From the NCBI GenBank assembly GCA_905235905.1, contig CAJONO010000074.1:1-37907 (forward strand): a DNA stretch of 37,907 nt. Direction: 5' to 3'. The notes under the pieces are model-generated. The model was not told the origin of the DNA. It saw nothing but the letters and a program-made list of their open reading frames with translations, and did not search any database. A program made the position numbers and the translations under genes. Within the stretch, counting starts at the first letter, position 1; each line of letters begins with the position of its first letter. Source of the DNA: an uncultured Prevotella sp. (lineage in GTDB: Bacteria > Bacteroidota > Bacteroidia > Bacteroidales > Bacteroidaceae). Below, in pieces: positions 25,000-32,697 of this stretch.

Positions 25000-25983
25000 A
25001 TGAAGATGAAAAGATATACAATCATGATGTCCTTGGCAACGGTGTTGCTGGGACTGGTGTCGTGCTCCCAGGACGAGAGCGTCGACAATATGACGGGGAC
25101 AGCCGACCTGCGGCTGAGCACGGAGATTGCCACTACCCGCGCCATCATTGAGGGCACCGCCTTCAGCAGCGGCGACAGGGTGGAGCTGTTCGTCAACAAT
25201 ACCATCGGCGCAAACACTGTCAGTGCCATCTGCGATGACGGCAAGTGGATTATCGACCCCGCCGTGAAGCTCAACAACCTGAGCATGGGCGTGGTAGGCA
25301 TTGCCAATCGCCCTGCCTTTAGCATTGCCCCCGACTCTGCCGGCAACCAGCAGGACATTCTCATCGGCCTGCCCGACAAGATTGCCAACGGCACCAGCAT
25401 CAATGCTGCCAACCCGGAGGTTCACATGACGTTCCACCATGCCCTGGCCCGCCTGTCGTTCCAGTTTACCGAGACCAACGGCAGCGACAATCTGACGCGC
25501 CTCTCGCTGGTCAACGTCAATGGCAAAGCCATCAAGACGCAGTGCGACAGCAGCTTGCTATCGAACGCCGCCTGGCAGCTGGCTTACGATATGGCAAAGA
25601 ACCGTAACTACTCTGCCATGTGGACGATGTGCCAGAGCAGCATCCTGGCCTATCTGAGCGAGTATGGAAAAGCCGAAACGATGACGCTCAACAAGACCGT
25701 CACGCTCTCGGAGAAAGAGCAGGTGGTCGACCTCCTGGTCTTCCCCACCACCATCAACTCGAGCAACCGCGTGAGCCTCGAACTGGTCGTCAGCGGCAAG
25801 GTCTACAAGGTGGAAATGCCCGCCGACACGTGGTCGGCCAACGTGCGCTACGTCTATCCCGTCAGCATCGACGTGACGAAGGACTACGAGCAGAGCGTCA
25901 CCATCGGCAAAGCCACCATCGAGAAGTGGGGCGCACAGAAGTCGCTCGACGAGATTACGGTGCCCACCACCATGGACTACTAA
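25000..25983 (+). CDS. Fimbrillin-family lipoprotein
   Basis: A 327-residue lipoprotein. Lipobox LVSC gives Cys22, and Thr46-Arg47-Ala48 lies 25 residues after it. The body has fimbrillin features: IIEGTAFSSGDRVELFVNN, MTFHHALARLSFQFTETNG (the usual MTF.H..A.l.f motif of Mfa-like proteins), VVDLLVFPTTIN, and a final ATIEKWGAQ strand corresponding to the conserved I..W end. It has no added C-terminal domain, so it could be the structural subunit of the set, while its two larger neighbours could be tip or accessory subunits; that assignment is inference. It lies 30 bp after the preceding lipoprotein gene. Confidence 0.8.
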   Translation: MKMKRYTIMMSLATVLLGLVSCSQDESVDNMTGTADLRLSTEIATTRAIIEGTAFSSGDRVELFVNNTIGANTVSAICDDGKWIIDPAVKLNNLSMGVVGIANRPAFSIAPDSAGNQQDILIGLPDKIANGTSINAANPEVHMTFHHALARLSFQFTETNGSDNLTRLSLVNVNGKAIKTQCDSSLLSNAAWQLAYDMAKNRNYSAMWTMCQSSILAYLSEYGKAETMTLNKTVTLSEKEQVVDLLVFPTTINSSNRVSLELVVSGKVYKVEMPADTWSANVRYVYPVSIDVTKDYEQSVTIGKATIEKWGAQKSLDEITVPTTMDY

Positions 25984-26048
25984 TGGCCGTGGCAAGACAC
26001 TCGAAGCATTTCACTTATTCTTGACAAACTAAAAAACATAGAATAGCA

Positions 26049-27299
26049 ATGAAAAAACTGAATATATTCCTTACGCTGATGGCTGCCGGCCTGATGGCTG
26101 CCTGTAGCAACGATATGGAGATAGACGGCCTGACGGCAGGCGAGCCAGTGAAACTGAGCGTGAGAGCCGAGATGCCCACCACACGTGCGGCCATCGACGA
26201 CACACAGTTCAGCAAGAGCGACCGCGTGGGTCTCTATCTGAGCGGATACCAGCAGTACCAGAACGTGCCTGCCACCTGGCAGAGCAGCACCACGCTGACC
26301 CCCGAACAGGACATCATGCTCACCTCGCAGAAGACCACCGTCCGCGCCTACTATCCCTATCAGGAGCTGCGCGACGGCCAGTGGTTCGACATCGATGTGG
26401 AGAAGCAGCAGAACATACTCTATGGCGAGAGCACCGCCGAGGTATGGAACAAGAACCCGCAGGCCACCCTGCAGTTCCGTCATCTCATGGCCCGTGTGCG
26501 CTTCAACATCACCTATAAGCAGGGCTTCAACCTGGAGAAGATGCAGCTCACGGGCGTTGTCAGAAGCTACGGTATCGACGTGGCCTCTGCCGGAGAAAAG
26601 TTCTCCATAGAACCGGCCACGGCCGAGAAGCCGCTCGTCATCACCGCTGCCGCCGGCAAGACGGGGAAGACCATCGGCCAGGACGTGCTGCTCATACCGA
26701 TGGGAAAGAGCGAGGGCGTCGTGCTGCAGCTCACCTACAGCAACGGCAAGGTGTTCGACATTCCCCTGAACCTGCCTGAACTCAAGGCCAACGACTACTA
26801 CACCTATCCCATCACCATCAAGGAAGACCCCTACAACGGCCACGAATACGTAGACCTCGGTCTGCCCAGCGGACTGCTGTGGGCCACCTGCAACCTCGGT
26901 GCCACCAACGAGAGCGACTACGGCCTCTATCTGGCCTGGAACGCTACCGATGCCGCCAAGGAGGCATGGAAGGGCGTGTGGCGCATGCCAACGTCGACCG
27001 ACGTGCAGGAGCTGCTTACCAACTGCAAGTGGGAGTGGGCCGAAACGGGCTGCCGCGTCACCAGCAAGAAGAATGGCAACAGCATCTTCCTGCCTGCCGC
27101 CGGCATGAAGAGCGATGAGGGAGCGCTGATGCGCAACGGCACCTACGGCTACTACCTCACCACCGACCAGGATGAAGGCTTCGTCTTCGAGATGCAGTTC
27201 AACGAAGAGCCGTGGGGCAGGCCCTCACACTTCCTGGGCAGCGTACCCGCTGGCTACCAGTGCAGTGTGCGCCCCGTAGCCCCCAAGACGGCCAACTGA
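26049..27299 (+). CDS. Fimbrillin-family lipoprotein with C-terminal Fib_succ_major-like domain
   Basis: A 416-residue lipoprotein with lipobox MAAC (Cys19). Thr45-Arg46-Ala47 gives the same Cys19/Arg46-Ala47 geometry known for Porphyromonas FimA. The fimbrillin region has RAYYPYQELRDGQWFD and LQFRHLMARVRFNITY, and DVLLIPMGKSEGVVLQLTY follows. A second domain from about residue 274, EYVDLGLPSGLLWATCNLGA to CSVRPVAP, is paralogous to that of the gene at 23455. In this copy the module keeps the GC-rich composition of the operon. Last gene of the seven-gene set; a palindrome about 100 bp downstream may end the transcript. Confidence 0.8.
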   Translation: MKKLNIFLTLMAAGLMAACSNDMEIDGLTAGEPVKLSVRAEMPTTRAAIDDTQFSKSDRVGLYLSGYQQYQNVPATWQSSTTLTPEQDIMLTSQKTTVRAYYPYQELRDGQWFDIDVEKQQNILYGESTAEVWNKNPQATLQFRHLMARVRFNITYKQGFNLEKMQLTGVVRSYGIDVASAGEKFSIEPATAEKPLVITAAAGKTGKTIGQDVLLIPMGKSEGVVLQLTYSNGKVFDIPLNLPELKANDYYTYPITIKEDPYNGHEYVDLGLPSGLLWATCNLGATNESDYGLYLAWNATDAAKEAWKGVWRMPTSTDVQELLTNCKWEWAETGCRVTSKKNGNSIFLPAAGMKSDEGALMRNGTYGYYLTTDQDEGFVFEMQFNEEPWGRPSHFLGSVPAGYQCSVRPVAPKTAN

Positions 27300-27398
27300 C
27301 GGCTCAGAAGAGACTTGAATAAACATTCACTGTGGTGAGTCTGCAAAACGACTGATTTTCAGTGAGTTATAATTCGACTTGAATTGTGTTATAATTTG

Positions 27399-27445
27399 TG
27401 CTGAATTGCGCGACAATTGATGATGGATTGTTTCGCAATTCAGCA
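27399..27445. repeat. Palindrome downstream of the fimbrillin operon
   Basis: TGCTGAATTGCG (27399-27410) and CGCAATTCAGCA (27434-27445) are perfect 12-bp arms. Pairing extends inward to 27417/27427 with one mismatch and one G-T pair. The arm sequence matches that of the palindrome at 12154-12202. Just upstream GTTATAATT is repeated at 27366-27374 and 27388-27396. The position suits a transcript end. The rest of 27300-27540 shows nothing else recognisable. Confidence 0.75.
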
Positions 27446-27546
27446 TTAATTTTCGGCGTGTTTCCAAAGAGCCTCAAAATGCATGATTATGCAAACGTTT
27501 CCTGTAGATGATGACCCTTTGGCATGCAAAATATTGCGACCTGCAG

Positions 27547-27595
27547 TATCCTAATTCCTTAAAGATTGTTAAGGAAATGGGGGTTAATTAGGATA
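27547..27595. promoter_or_regulatory. Nested inverted repeats upstream of the nrfHA promoter
   Basis: Outer arms TATCCTAATT (27547-27556) and AATTAGGATA (27586-27595) are perfect over 10 bp. Inner arms TTCCTTAA (27555-27562) and TTAAGGAA (27569-27576) are perfect over 8 bp. The right outer arm covers the place where the -33 element should lie for the box at 27612, so this looks like an operator for a dimeric regulator of nrfHA. Confidence 0.6.
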
Positions 27596-27611
27596 TGTCG
27601 AATATTGTTTG

Positions 27612-27619
27612 TATATTTG
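27612..27619 (+). promoter_or_regulatory. -7 box of nrfHA
   Basis: TATATTTG fits TAnnTTTG; the nrfH ATG follows 17 nt later. The -33 element is poor, consistent with a promoter that needs an activator. Confidence 0.5.
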
Positions 27620-27635
27620 CTGCAAATATATAAAT

Positions 27636-28235
27636 ATGAATATACGCAAACTACTATCCTTTAAAGATTGGTTCTCCTATCGTCAAAAGATAGGCCTGTT
27701 GGTTGTGGCTGGCGTTGTATGTGGGCTTGGCGGATTGTTTATGTATCTGCTGCGGGCGCATACCTATTTTGTAGGCGACAATCCATCGGCCTGCGTCAAC
27801 TGTCACATCATGACACCTTATTATGCCACGTGGAGCCACTCAAGTCATGGAAGGGATGCCACGTGTAATGATTGTCATGTGCCGCATCAGAACCTGGGCT
27901 TCTATTATGGCTTCAAGGCGGTGGACGGACTGAAACATACGGCTTATTTTGTGACACACTCGGAGCGACAAGCGCCAATGGCTGAAGCATTGACAGGACA
28001 GGTGGTGATGGACAACTGTATTCGCTGCCACACTCAACTGAACCAGGAGTTTGTAAAGACAGGACGTATGGGCTACATGCAGCAACAGGCTCAGGGAGGT
28101 AAGGTGTGCTGGGACTGTCATCGCAACGTGCCGCATGGTGGTATGAACTCACTGATGGCGACACCGAATGCCGAGGGCGTAACGCCTCTGCCGCCATCGC
28201 CCGTTCCAGATTGGCTACAGGGAATGCTGAAATAG
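27636..28235 (+). CDS. nrfH: Cytochrome c nitrite reductase small subunit NrfH
   Basis: NrfH is a membrane-anchored NapC/NirT-type tetraheme cytochrome that passes electrons from menaquinol to NrfA. The 199-residue protein has one N-terminal membrane helix (IGLLVVAGVVCGLGGLFMYLL) and four heme c motifs, CVNCH, CNDCH, CIRCH and CWDCH. Ordering and length match NrfH. ATG 27636 is used; a TTG at 27609 lies in the promoter. Its stop codon lies inside a 12-bp direct repeat that precedes nrfA. Confidence 0.95.
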   Translation: MNIRKLLSFKDWFSYRQKIGLLVVAGVVCGLGGLFMYLLRAHTYFVGDNPSACVNCHIMTPYYATWSHSSHGRDATCNDCHVPHQNLGFYYGFKAVDGLKHTAYFVTHSERQAPMAEALTGQVVMDNCIRCHTQLNQEFVKTGRMGYMQQQAQGGKVCWDCHRNVPHGGMNSLMATPNAEGVTPLPPSPVPDWLQGMLK

Positions 28236-28265
28236 TCAAATTGTAAAATCGTAAAATAGTCAAAT
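28230..28265. repeat. Direct repeat spanning the nrfH stop and the nrfH-nrfA gap
   Basis: AAATAGTCAAAT occurs at 28230-28241, where it contains the nrfH stop, and again at 28254-28265, just before the nrfA ATG at 28272. Confidence 0.85.
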
Positions 28266-28271
28266 AAATCT

Positions 28272-29804
28272 ATGGCAAAGACATTAAAGAAATGGCAAGG
28301 TTGGGCACTCTTTTTAGGCTCAATGGTTGTGGTATTCCTTTTGGGACTGCTCGTCTCATCGTTGATGGAGCGCCGTGCCGAGGTGGCCAGTGTGTTCAAC
28401 AACAAGCGCACTGTGTTTGAAGACAGTATCGTGGCCCAGAACGAGAAGTTCAAAGCCGACTATCCGCGTGAATACGAGACGTGGGCAAAGACCGAGGACA
28501 CCTCGTTCGAGTCGAAGTACAACGGTTCTGAGGAAGTTGACGTGCTTGAACAGCGTCCAGAGATGGTAGTACTGTGGGCTGGCTATGCCTTCTCGCGTCA
28601 CTATAACACGCCTCGCGGACATAAGCATGCTCTGGAGGATATGCGCAAGATTCTGCGCACGGGCAATCCGGGTATCGATGGCGACGGCGATATGCAGCCT
28701 GCTACATGCTGGACGTGTAAGGGGCCTGATGTGCCTCGTATGATGCGCGAGTTGAGCGCCTCGAAGTCGGTGATGGATCCCGCCAACTTCTATGCCAAGA
28801 AGTGGAGTGAGCTGGGTGCCGAAGAGATGAACACCATCGGCTGCAGCGACTGTCACGATGCTACGACGATGGACTTGCGCCCTGCCCGTCCTGCGCTCTA
28901 TGAGGCTTGGGCTCGCGTAGGCAAGGATGTCCGCAAAGCCACCCATCAGGAGATGCGTTCACTGGTATGTGCACAGTGCCATACGGAGTACTATTTTATC
29001 AAGCCCGACGACCCCGACAATCCCGGCAAAGCCAACTATCTGATGTTCCCGCAGGACAAAGGTTTGACCTGCGAGGCTGCTGAAGAATACTTTGACTCTA
29101 TTGGTTTCTATGACTATATCCATCCACTATCGAAGACACCGATTCTAAAGGCTCAGCATCCAGGCTACGAGATTGCTTTGCAGGGAATTCATGGACAGCG
29201 TGGCGTGAGTTGTGCCGACTGCCACATGCCTTACAAGCAGGAGGGTGGCGTGAAGTACAGCGACCACCAGATCATGTCACCGCTGGCCAAAATCGACCGC
29301 ACCTGCCAGACCTGTCACCGTCAGGATGCCGAGACCCTGCGCCAGAACGTCTATGAGCGTCAGGACAAGTGTACGGAGATTCGCAACCGTGCAGAGAAGG
29401 AACTGGCACGCGCCCACTTCGAGACCAAGTTCATCATCGACAAGGGTGCTACCGAGGCTGAACTGAAGCCCATCCAGGCCCTGTTGCGCAAGAGTCAGTG
29501 GCGTTGGGACTACTCCATTGCCTCGCACGGAGCCACCTTCCATGCACCGCAGGAGGTTATCCGTCTGCTTGCAGCATCTATCGACTATGCCAAGGAGGCC
29601 CGTATCCTGATTGCCCGCACAGTAGCCAAGTATGGACACACCGGCGAGATTCCCGTGCCCGACTACTCTACGAAGGCTAAGGCTCAGCAGGCCATCGGTC
29701 TCGACATGCAGAAGTTGAACGAGAAGAAGCAGCGTTTCCTCGACGAGATCGTTCCCAAGTGGATTGACGAGGCCAAGAAGAACGGTAAGTTGATAGAAAT
29801 ATAG
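28272..29804 (+). CDS. nrfA: Ammonia-forming cytochrome c nitrite reductase NrfA
   Basis: NrfA reduces nitrite to ammonium with six electrons in the periplasm and also detoxifies nitric oxide. The 510-residue protein has an N-terminal membrane/signal segment (LFLGSMVVVFLLGLLVSSL). The catalytic heme has the special CWTCK motif at 146-150, with Lys as axial ligand. Four standard hemes follow: CSDCH, CAQCH, CADCH and CQTCH. Five hemes is the norm for NrfA. The uncleaved-looking N-terminal helix suggests it may stay at the membrane with NrfH. A strong terminator follows 30 bp after the stop. Confidence 0.97.
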   Translation: MAKTLKKWQGWALFLGSMVVVFLLGLLVSSLMERRAEVASVFNNKRTVFEDSIVAQNEKFKADYPREYETWAKTEDTSFESKYNGSEEVDVLEQRPEMVVLWAGYAFSRHYNTPRGHKHALEDMRKILRTGNPGIDGDGDMQPATCWTCKGPDVPRMMRELSASKSVMDPANFYAKKWSELGAEEMNTIGCSDCHDATTMDLRPARPALYEAWARVGKDVRKATHQEMRSLVCAQCHTEYYFIKPDDPDNPGKANYLMFPQDKGLTCEAAEEYFDSIGFYDYIHPLSKTPILKAQHPGYEIALQGIHGQRGVSCADCHMPYKQEGGVKYSDHQIMSPLAKIDRTCQTCHRQDAETLRQNVYERQDKCTEIRNRAEKELARAHFETKFIIDKGATEAELKPIQALLRKSQWRWDYSIASHGATFHAPQEVIRLLAASIDYAKEARILIARTVAKYGHTGEIPVPDYSTKAKAQQAIGLDMQKLNEKKQRFLDEIVPKWIDEAKKNGKLIEI

Positions 29805-29833
29805 AAATATAAAACAACAAACTGGTTTTTCCC

Positions 29834-29901
29834 ATACCTACAATTGATTATTGGTTGCACAACGAGGCACGTCCCAATAATCGGTTGTAGGTATTTTTTT
29901 T
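29834..29901 (+). terminator. Rho-independent terminator of nrfHA
   Basis: Arms 29834-29854 and 29874-29894 pair over 21 bp with two adjacent G-T pairs (ATACCTACAA outermost against TTGTAGGTAT). They are followed immediately by eight T residues. This separates nrfHA from the porin operon. Confidence 0.9.
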
Positions 29902-29953
29902 GTTTGCGATTGCCTGAAATGGCTCAAAATGGGCCTTTTCATTATTTTTAGGT

Positions 29954-29985
29954 ATTGTCTGAACGCCCTAATATCCGTACTTTTG
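29954..29985 (+). promoter_or_regulatory. Promoter of the porin-imelysin-DHOR operon
   Basis: ATTG at 29954-29957, a 20-nt spacer and TACTTTTG at 29978-29985; the ATG at 30013 lies 28 nt on. Confidence 0.72.
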
Positions 29986-30012
29986 CAGCCGTTTTTAAAG
30001 AAAAAAGTTCAG

Positions 30013-31356
30013 ATGAATGGTTTTCAGTTGTTATTAAAGGTGTGTAGGTCGGCAAAAGGTCTGTCGGCTCTTTTCCTGTTCACTCTCATATCGTTAGGCG
30101 CAACGGCTCAGGAGAGCATTGCCGACAGCGTGATGAATCAAGTTACAGACAACCGTCTCAGTGTGGGTGGCTACGGCGAGGCGGCCTTTTCGCGTAACTT
30201 CTATAGTGACAACCAGTACCGCTACCGCAATCCTGCAAAGTATAAGAACGACCCAAGCAACGGGCGCTTCGACATTCCTCACGCCGTCATCTACTTAGGC
30301 TATGACTTCGGCAAGGGATGGACGATGGGTACAGAAATAGAATTTGAACATACAGGCACCGGCTCGGCCATCGAGATTGAGACCGACGAAGGCGGTGAGT
30401 ATGAACACGAGATAGAGAAAGGTGGCGAGGTGGAGCTGGAACAGTTCTGGCTGCAGAAGCAGTTCTCAAAGGCAGCGAACCTGCGTATTGGACATATCAT
30501 CGTGCCAGTAGGCTTGAACAACGCCCATCACGAGCCGTTGAACTTCTTTACGGTCTACCGTCCGGAAGGTGAGAATACCATTCTCCCCTCAACCTGGCAT
30601 GACACGGGCATATCCTTTTGGGGCAAGGCAGGCAAGTTGCGCTACGAACTGCTGATGGTTGCCGGACTCAATGCGCTGCAATACAGCCGCGACAACTGGA
30701 TTCAGGGAGGCAATAAGTCGGCCTACGAGTTCAAGCCCGCCAATAAATATGGTTTTGCAGCGCGGCTCGATTACTATCCCATGCTGGGGCTGCGCGTAGG
30801 GTTGAGCGGATACTACGGGCAAGGCATGCACAATACGTCGCCCAATGAAATGGAGGGCGAAGGCAAGACCTACGACCAGGTGAAGGCCAGCACCTTCGTG
30901 GGATCTGTCGACATGACGCTGAGACGCTGGAACTGGATTGTGCGCGGACAGGCAGATTACGGATATGTATCAGACACACCGCTGCTGAATCAGGCGAAAA
31001 TCAATCAGCGCGGCACGTCGCCTTATAACAAGACATACGTGGGCAAGAACGCCTACACCATAGGCATTGAGGCGGGCTACAACGTCTTTTCGCAAATTGA
31101 GAGCCTTTGCCATGACCACCAGAAGTTGTATATCTTCGGACGCTACGAGCAATACGATTCCTATCTGCCTGAGAGTACGCAACCCAAGGCTACCAATGAT
31201 TATACGAAGCGCACGAACATCACCTTCGGACTGAATTATTTTCCTGTTCCGCAGATTGCCATCAAGGCCGACTATTCGCTGCGCAAGTTGAAGGAGCCGT
31301 GCAACAACGAGCCGAGCCTGAACATCGGCATCGCCTACGAGGGATTCTTCTTGTAA
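30013..31356 (+). CDS. Outer-membrane porin (OprO/OprP-like)
   Basis: A 447-residue protein with a signal peptide ending GATAQ, then VGGYGEAAFSRNF at the start of the barrel. Motifs typical of phosphate-selective-porin-like proteins follow: IYLGYDFGKGWTMGTEIEFEHTG, LEQFWLQKQF, IGHIIVPVGLNN, and the final IGIAYEGFFL with terminal aromatic-rich strand. A strongly acidic insert around residues 120-145 (EIETDEGGEYEHEIEKGGE) could form a cation-attracting loop. It heads a set with imelysin and a di-heme oxidoreductase, so iron or another cation is a more plausible cargo than phosphate, though this is inference. ATG 30013 is fixed by the promoter; a longer frame from 29929 is excluded. Confidence 0.8.
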   Translation: MNGFQLLLKVCRSAKGLSALFLFTLISLGATAQESIADSVMNQVTDNRLSVGGYGEAAFSRNFYSDNQYRYRNPAKYKNDPSNGRFDIPHAVIYLGYDFGKGWTMGTEIEFEHTGTGSAIEIETDEGGEYEHEIEKGGEVELEQFWLQKQFSKAANLRIGHIIVPVGLNNAHHEPLNFFTVYRPEGENTILPSTWHDTGISFWGKAGKLRYELLMVAGLNALQYSRDNWIQGGNKSAYEFKPANKYGFAARLDYYPMLGLRVGLSGYYGQGMHNTSPNEMEGEGKTYDQVKASTFVGSVDMTLRRWNWIVRGQADYGYVSDTPLLNQAKINQRGTSPYNKTYVGKNAYTIGIEAGYNVFSQIESLCHDHQKLYIFGRYEQYDSYLPESTQPKATNDYTKRTNITFGLNYFPVPQIAIKADYSLRKLKEPCNNEPSLNIGIAYEGFFL

Positions 31357-31379
31357 AAAATAAAAAAAATAAAAAACGC

Positions 31380-32675
31380 ATGAAAAAGATTTTTCAGTTC
31401 GCCATGCTCTTCGCAGCTGGCATGATGACCATGGGCATGACGGCATGCTCGAGTGATGACAACGACAACAACAACGCTGACGTTGCCAAAGAACAGAACG
31501 AGGCTATTGCAAGCCTGACGGCAAAGTATCTCAACGACGTGGTCTATCCCACCTATGGCAGCCTTGCCAGCGAAAGTGAGAGCCTCTTCAATAAAATCAG
31601 TGCCCTGAAAGTCAAGTTGAAGGCTGGTACAACGGTCAGTCAGAGCGAGATCGACGCCATCTGCACGTCGTACAAGACCGCCCGCAAGTACTGGGAGCAG
31701 AGCGAAGCCTTCCTCTATGGTGCTGCCTCCGACTTCGAGATCGATCCGCACATTGACACATGGCCCCTTGACGTACCTACTCTTGGTGAGGACCTGACCG
31801 ACGATGCCAAGATTGCGCGTCTCGATGCAGCCGACGGCATTGAGTATGCCCGTACGAGCCTCACCGCCGAGAACCTTGGCTTCCACGGCATTGAGTTCAT
31901 TTTCTTCCGCGACGGTGTCAATCGCTCGGCAGCCTTCTTCAACAATAATGAGAAAGAGACCGACAGCGACATTACGGCCAAAGGCGACGTGACGGGCAAG
32001 GAAGAGGTGATCTTCGCCACAGCTGTTGCCGGCGACCTGCGCGACAAGTGCTTCCAGCTCGAAGTGGCGTGGAACCCCAATGCCAACAGTGCCCATAAGA
32101 GCCGTGTGGCCGAATGTGCCAAGACCTCGGCCGACTTCGAGACCAAGGTCGTCAAGAACGGCTTGACTTACGGCGAGAACCTCACGGCCGTGAATGCAGG
32201 CAACAGCACCTATAATTCCTGGAAGAAGGTGATGGAGGAAATCCTTGTCGGCGGCTGCTCGAACATCTGTGCCGAGGTGGCCGACCAGAAGATGGGCCAG
32301 GCCTATCGTGCCGCTACGGGAACCGGCGATGCCGAGGACGATCCCAACTACATCGAGTCGCCCTACAGCCACAACTCGTTTACCGACTTCCGCGACAATA
32401 TCATGAGCATCCAGAACGCTCTTTACGGTAATGTGGAAGGCTCGGCTGTCGCTAACAGCTCCGTGATGGCCTATCTGCAGAAGTATAATGCTGCCGAGGC
32501 AGCCGCACTCCAGTCAAAGCTCACGGTCGCACTCAATGCCCTGCAGGCTTGTCTGAACAGCGGGAAGTCGTTCGTAGAGGCTCCAGGAGCTACCTGTGTG
32601 AAGACTGCCATGGATGCCATTGGGAATCTTGACGATGAGTTGAACACAGCTGCCAGCTGGATCCTGAAGAATTGA
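31380..32675 (+). CDS. Imelysin-family (M75) lipoprotein
   Basis: A 431-residue lipoprotein, lipobox MTAC with Cys23. The imelysin GxHxxE motif is GFHGIE at 167-172, and DPHIDTWPLD at 122-131 is the second conserved block. Imelysins such as IrpA and the related EfeO/EfeM proteins bind or help import iron; no peptidase activity is firmly shown for most. The gene follows the porin by 23 bp and precedes a di-heme oxidoreductase, a recurring partnership in Bacteroidota and other phyla. Its stop codon lies within a 16-bp tandem duplication. Confidence 0.88.
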   Translation: MKKIFQFAMLFAAGMMTMGMTACSSDDNDNNNADVAKEQNEAIASLTAKYLNDVVYPTYGSLASESESLFNKISALKVKLKAGTTVSQSEIDAICTSYKTARKYWEQSEAFLYGAASDFEIDPHIDTWPLDVPTLGEDLTDDAKIARLDAADGIEYARTSLTAENLGFHGIEFIFFRDGVNRSAAFFNNNEKETDSDITAKGDVTGKEEVIFATAVAGDLRDKCFQLEVAWNPNANSAHKSRVAECAKTSADFETKVVKNGLTYGENLTAVNAGNSTYNSWKKVMEEILVGGCSNICAEVADQKMGQAYRAATGTGDAEDDPNYIESPYSHNSFTDFRDNIMSIQNALYGNVEGSAVANSSVMAYLQKYNAAEAAALQSKLTVALNALQACLNSGKSFVEAPGATCVKTAMDAIGNLDDELNTAASWILKN

Positions 32676-32696
32676 AGGATTGAAGAATTGAAGGAT
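32665..32696. repeat. 16-bp tandem duplication spanning the imelysin stop and the next gene's ribosome-binding region
   Basis: TGAAGAATTGAAGGAT is repeated exactly at 32665-32680 and 32681-32696. The stop TGA (32673-32675) is in the first copy, and the next ATG is at 32698. Confidence 0.92.
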
Positions 32697-32697
32697 T

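Noticed and set aside
29929-30012. Longer N-terminus of the porin
   Set aside because: The region contains the -33 and -7 boxes of its promoter, and the signal peptide starts properly at 30013.
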